From positions 1,116,001-1,180,000 of the forward strand of contig JADJWS010000001.1 in NCBI GenBank assembly GCA_016716235.1: a stretch of 64,000 nucleotides of DNA, written 5' to 3'. Source of the DNA: Candidatus Defluviilinea gracilis (lineage in GTDB: Bacteria; Chloroflexota; Anaerolineae; Anaerolineales; Villigracilaceae). The notes beneath the pieces were generated by a model. The model worked only from the letters and a program-made list of their open reading frames with translations. It did no database searches and was not told the origin of the DNA. Both the position numbers and the translations under genes were made by a program. The first letter of the stretch is position 1. Each line of letters starts with the position of its first letter. This document shows, piece after piece, positions 61,003 to 64,000 of the stretch.

Positions 61003-61611
61003 CTACTTTTTGAGATTGATTCCGTTGGGTGTGATATCAAACGCCCAGGGCTGGGATGTATCAAGGCAGTGGGTTCCGTTCGTCACCATGAAATACTCTT
61101 TGGGGTCGGGGTTCCATGCCCACAGGGAATAACATCCTACGATGAGATCGCCGATGACCAGCGATTGACCACTCGTGAGAGTATAGGGGCGGTAACCGCA
61201 CACACTTTGCGGACCGTTTTGCTGTAGATTCACTGAGACATTGATCGTTCCCTTCGTGGGGTTGTCAATGCGGATCTTGATCTTCTCTCCTTCCAATGAA
61301 GCAGGCAGGAGGGTATTAATGCACGGATCACCCGCATACGGATTCGGAACAGGGCTGGGGGTGAATGTTGCCCCCAGCGTTGGCATAGGCGGGAGGGTAG
61401 CCGTGAACGCGGGTGTATTCGTCAACGTGGCTGTCGGCGGGATCGTAGCGGTCGGGATGGCGGCTTGCGTCTCTGCCACCAGCGTGGAACCTGCCGCGAC
61501 GATGGTGCCTTGCAGGTCTGCCAGATTGATCGTAGGTGTAGCCTGCGGTTCACCTGCGCCACACGCGCTGACGATGAGTGTGATTGCGATAAGCATTGAT
61601 AATCGTTTCAT
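61003..61611 (-). CDS. Lipoprotein with Thr/Pro-rich linker, function unknown
   Basis: 202 residues. Lipobox IVSAC (Cys near residue 17), a long Thr/Pro/Ala linker (about 35-95) like that of other exported proteins here, and a compact C-terminal domain of about 110 residues with four Cys (DPCINTLL, SVCGYRP, VGCYSLWAW, THCLDTS) that could make two disulfides. No family recognised. Confidence 0.75.
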   Translation of the reverse strand: MKRLSMLIAITLIVSACGAGEPQATPTINLADLQGTIVAAGSTLVAETQAAIPTATIPPTATLTNTPAFTATLPPMPTLGATFTPSPVPNPYAGDPCINTLLPASLEGEKIKIRIDNPTKGTINVSVNLQQNGPQSVCGYRPYTLTSGQSLVIGDLIVGCYSLWAWNPDPKEYFMVTNGTHCLDTSQPWAFDITPNGINLKK

Positions 61612-61731
61612 GTGGAGATGTCCTTGATGGTTGAATTATAGTTGAAACCCTCGCAGGCATCTTCCAAACAAGAAAGACACTATTGACCTCAGCGTGTTCG
61701 GCACGTAGGCAAAATAACGTATAATGCAAAC

Positions 61732-62103
61732 ATGGCAACGCCAACGCTATTTCAGGGTCCGTCACTCAGGGAGCGCAAGCGCGTCCCCATGCAGACCATT
61801 CGCGCGATTGCGAAACATATTGCGGAAACGTTCGATCCCGAGAAGATCATTCTCTTCGGCTCTCACGCCTATGGAAAGCCGACCGCCTCCAGCGATGTGG
61901 ACCTGCTGGTCGTGATAGATACGCCCAAAGGGGATGAATTCGAGAAGTCGCTTGAAATTAGAAAATCACTGCCGCCGCTGAACTTCGGGCTGGATGTTGT
62001 CGTTCGTTCACAGAAGGCTATCGAAAAACGCAAGAAGTTGGGAGACTGGTTTCTGGTTGACATCACCCAAAAAGGGAAAGTTCTGTATGAACGAAGTGGC
62101 TAA
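61732..62103 (+). CDS. MNT-type nucleotidyltransferase of an MNT/HEPN pair
   Basis: 123 residues. The motif GSHAYGKPTASSDVDLLVV is the GSx10DxD signature of minimal nucleotidyltransferases. In MNT/HEPN systems the MNT protein is an antitoxin that adds AMP residues to the HEPN ribonuclease. A TATAAT box (61720-61725) lies 6 nt before the ATG, so the mRNA is probably leaderless. It overlaps the HEPN gene by 17 bp. Confidence 0.9.
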   Translation: MATPTLFQGPSLRERKRVPMQTIRAIAKHIAETFDPEKIILFGSHAYGKPTASSDVDLLVVIDTPKGDEFEKSLEIRKSLPPLNFGLDVVVRSQKAIEKRKKLGDWFLVDITQKGKVLYERSG

Positions 62104-62470
62104 AGAGTGGGTGGACAAAGCCGAGGAAGATTTCGATAGCGCGGATTTGCTCCTCCATGCGGGCGAAGCGCCGTTGTCGAGCCCTGCCTGTTTCCACTGC
62201 CAGCAGTGCGCGGAGAAATACCTCAAAGCGTTTTTGACGGACCACTTGATCCGCTTTGAACGAACCCATCGATTGGCGGATTTGCTCGGGTTGTGTATCC
62301 CTGTTGACAAGGATTTTAGAAAACTTGCAAGCGATCTGAACAGCCTGGATGGATTTGCTGTCGCCATACGATACCCTGGCGCAACAGTTTCAGCGGACCT
62401 TGCGGAAGACGCATTCGAAGCGGCGAAAAGAGTGCGCGTTTTCGTAAGAAGCAAACTCAAACTCAAGTAA
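62087..62470 (+). CDS. HEPN-domain protein of the MNT/HEPN pair
   Basis: 127 residues. The helical HEPN pattern is clear: WVDKAEEDFDSADLLL, the CFHCQQCAEKYLKAFL helix and RTHRLADLLGLC, with AIRYPG near the end. RFERTH gives an Rx4H arrangement, but it is not placed as in the best studied HepT toxins, so RNase activity is not assured. ATG at 62087 inside the end of the MNT gene. Confidence 0.88.
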   Translation: MNEVAKEWVDKAEEDFDSADLLLHAGEAPLSSPACFHCQQCAEKYLKAFLTDHLIRFERTHRLADLLGLCIPVDKDFRKLASDLNSLDGFAVAIRYPGATVSADLAEDAFEAAKRVRVFVRSKLKLK

Positions 62471-62482
62471 GGGGAGTACGCC

Positions 62483-64000
62483 ATGCCCGCCTCTAATTCA
62501 AAAACCTACATCGTCAACGACCAGCCGACCGAAAGGGACGCGCTCGATTTCACGCCCTACGTCGAAACCCTCGCGGACATTATCCAGACAGGCAACACGC
62601 CGTTGACCATCGGCGTGTTCGGCGGGTGGGGTTCAGGCAAGACTTCGCTGATGCGAATGGTGAAGAACCAATTGCCGAAGAAGTTCACCGTCGCATGGTT
62701 CGACGCGTGGAAGTACGACAAGGAAGAAACTCTTTGGCGCGCTTTCTTGTTAAGCGTTTTGACAGCCCTTCGAAGAGAAATAAAAGAGGGACAACCTATT
62801 GAGGACTTAGAATATTTGGAAACAATGCTTTACCGAGGCATTGAAATTGAAAAAGCAGGGGGAGTCACAATCGATCTTGCAAAACTTGGGGGCGCAGTTG
62901 CAAAAGGAGGCGTCCAACTTGCGCTTTCGTTTATTCCGGGCGGCACAGTGCTAAGTGAGTTCGTCAAAAAAGTGCAACAACTCGGCGCTGAGGCTTTGAC
63001 CGACGAGGCAACCGAAGCCATTCAACGCGAACGCACAAAGATACAAATTGAACAGGTCCGCTTTCTCGAACAATTTCAAGGTAAATTTCGCATACTTATT
63101 GAACAGCATGTTTCAAACAGCGACAAAAGGCTCGTTGTTTTTGTGGACGATCTCGACCGCTGTTTGCCCGAAAAAGCGATTCAAGTGCTGGAGGCAATCA
63201 AGTTGTTCCTCGATGTGCAGGATTGCGTGTTCGTGCTCGGCATTGACCAGGACGTGATCGCGCGCGGCATCGAGATGAAATACAAGGATGTCAAAGATAA
63301 AAAGGACGCGGAGGGCAAACCGCAGTTCACCATCGAAGGCATCAAGTATCTCGAAAAGATCATTCAACTGCCGTTCCAAATCCCGCCTGTGATTCAGGAC
63401 GACATGGGCAAATTCGTTGAAGGATTAAGTAACGATTGGGCGCACGAAGACTGTCACAAAGTATTCGCCGAAGGATTGGGCGACAACCCGCGCAATATCA
63501 AGCGCACGGTCAACACCTTTTTGATGCTCTCGAAACTGGCGGAGAAACGCAAAGAAAAATTGAAAGAAGCCGTCAAGCCGATCCGTTTGGCAAAAGTGGT
63601 TGCGATTCAAGCCGCGCACCCCGACTTGTTCAATTTACTCTTGAAAGAAGAGCCGCGCTATCTGCGTGAGCTCGAAGAATACTACCTCGCCGAGACCAAA
63701 CTTCCAAACACCTATAAGTCTATGTCATCGGTTCCTGAAAAAGTTTTAGAAGATGCAATAGAGGGAAAGGCCGAAATCCATATTGACGATGCGACAAAGG
63801 CCGAACCCCCGCCCGCACTTGTTCCCTTCCTCTCACAACGCGGAAGCGCGGCAGTGCGGCGAATCCTCACCATGAAACACAAACCCGAAACGCAGGATGC
63901 CACCTTTGCAGGCTTGTCGACCGATGAATTGAAACTGTATTTCACCCTCACACGCAGCGCCGAAGCGCCGCAAGCCGCGCCGCCTCCCGCCGAAGTTGCA
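62483..64000 (+). CDS. KAP-family P-loop NTPase (3' end outside window)
   Basis: 506 codons are visible and the frame is open at the right edge. Walker A is FGGWGSGKTSLM (near residue 52) and Walker B is LVVFVDDLDRC (near 222), with YVETLADII at the N terminus and NPRNIKRTVNTFLML after the P-loop core, all typical of KAP ATPases. Between the Walker motifs a stretch of about 45 residues (LGGAVAKGGVQLALSFIPGG) is weakly hydrophobic, where many KAP proteins carry membrane helices. The region 62750-63120 is more AT-rich than its surroundings. ATG at 62483 follows GGGGAG, 13 bp after the HEPN stop, suggesting one operon. Confidence 0.9.
   Translation, partial: MPASNSKTYIVNDQPTERDALDFTPYVETLADIIQTGNTPLTIGVFGGWGSGKTSLMRMVKNQLPKKFTVAWFDAWKYDKEETLWRAFLLSVLTALRREIKEGQPIEDLEYLETMLYRGIEIEKAGGVTIDLAKLGGAVAKGGVQLALSFIPGGTVLSEFVKKVQQLGAEALTDEATEAIQRERTKIQIEQVRFLEQFQGKFRILIEQHVSNSDKRLVVFVDDLDRCLPEKAIQVLEAIKLFLDVQDCVFVLGIDQDVIARGIEMKYKDVKDKKDAEGKPQFTIEGIKYLEKIIQLPFQIPPVIQDDMGKFVEGLSNDWAHEDCHKVFAEGLGDNPRNIKRTVNTFLMLSKLAEKRKEKLKEAVKPIRLAKVVAIQAAHPDLFNLLLKEEPRYLRELEEYYLAETKLPNTYKSMSSVPEKVLEDAIEGKAEIHIDDATKAEPPPALVPFLSQRGSAAVRRILTMKHKPETQDATFAGLSTDELKLYFTLTRSAEAPQAAPPPAEVA

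Noticed and set aside
1..64000. tRNA, rRNA, prophage or insertion-sequence transposase genes
   Set aside because: None was recognised on either strand; no integrase or transposase motifs were seen in any plausible gene.

Overview
The window looks like one chromosomal segment of a member of the Chloroflexota, most likely class Anaerolineae. This is inferred from protein style and not from a marker gene: there is no rRNA or tRNA. The clues are the large PAS/GAF sensor proteins, Flp-type pilins ending NNSLP, the MsrP/MsrQ pair, paired deoxynucleoside kinases, a universal-stress/GpgS fusion, a DUF2142 membrane protein, Thr/Pro-rich lipoprotein linkers and dense intergenic hairpins. At least 60 protein genes are present; both window edges cut a gene (sdhB on the left, a KAP NTPase on the right).

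Layout. 1-3 kb: end of succinate dehydrogenase sdhB, then a restriction-modification module (frameshifted methyltransferase) bounded by a 17-bp direct repeat, and an orphan BrnA-like antitoxin. 3-8.4 kb, minus strand: two membrane proteins and a corrinoid uptake operon (btuF, btuC, a SatA-like acetyltransferase, btuD) behind a good promoter and a cobalamin riboswitch. 8.5-17.6 kb: STAS protein, membrane diguanylate cyclase, two-component pair, thioredoxin lipoprotein, MsrP and MsrQ, DsbA-like protein, deoxynucleoside kinase. 17.8-22.3 kb: lamin-tail protein, SpoVS, a DnaA-box cluster beside AT-rich DNA (candidate oriC), a SanA-like protein and two tandem Flp pilins. 22.3-29.6 kb: PhnD-like lipoprotein, DUF4230 protein, LipM, and a 1561-residue PAS/GAF/HD-GYP protein.

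30-38.5 kb: DHDPS-family aldolase, ParB-like protein and metallophosphoesterase on the minus strand, then a plus-strand signalling operon: Ser/Thr kinase with PQQ-like propeller, PP2C phosphatase, J-domain/VWA fusion, zinc-ribbon/FHA protein, small protein, response regulator. It resembles an elaborated kinase-phosphatase-VWA (TerY-P-like) triad and is the strongest candidate for an under-described system. 38.7-46.5 kb: Hsp20, LuxR-type regulator, MarR regulator with a two-gene ABC exporter (second gene frameshifted), M20 peptidase. 46.7-54.4 kb: a cluster consistent with glucosylglycerate metabolism (GH13 phosphorylase, two glycosyltransferases, USP-GpgS fusion) running into nhaA, suggesting osmoadaptation. 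54.5-64 kb: second deoxynucleoside kinase, nucleotidyltransferase and HD proteins, sulfatase, DUF2142 protein, HicB-like antitoxin, lipoprotein, MNT/HEPN pair and KAP NTPase.

Between the genes lies a recurrent set of hairpins whose stems differ from copy to copy but whose central four bases follow T-N-N-A (mostly TTCA or TGAA). They are often paired or tripled inside short outer inverted repeats. Several genes have a TATAAT-like box only 6-7 nt before ATG, which suggests leaderless mRNAs. Three otherwise complete genes carry a single frameshift, so either local sequence error or recent decay should be considered.
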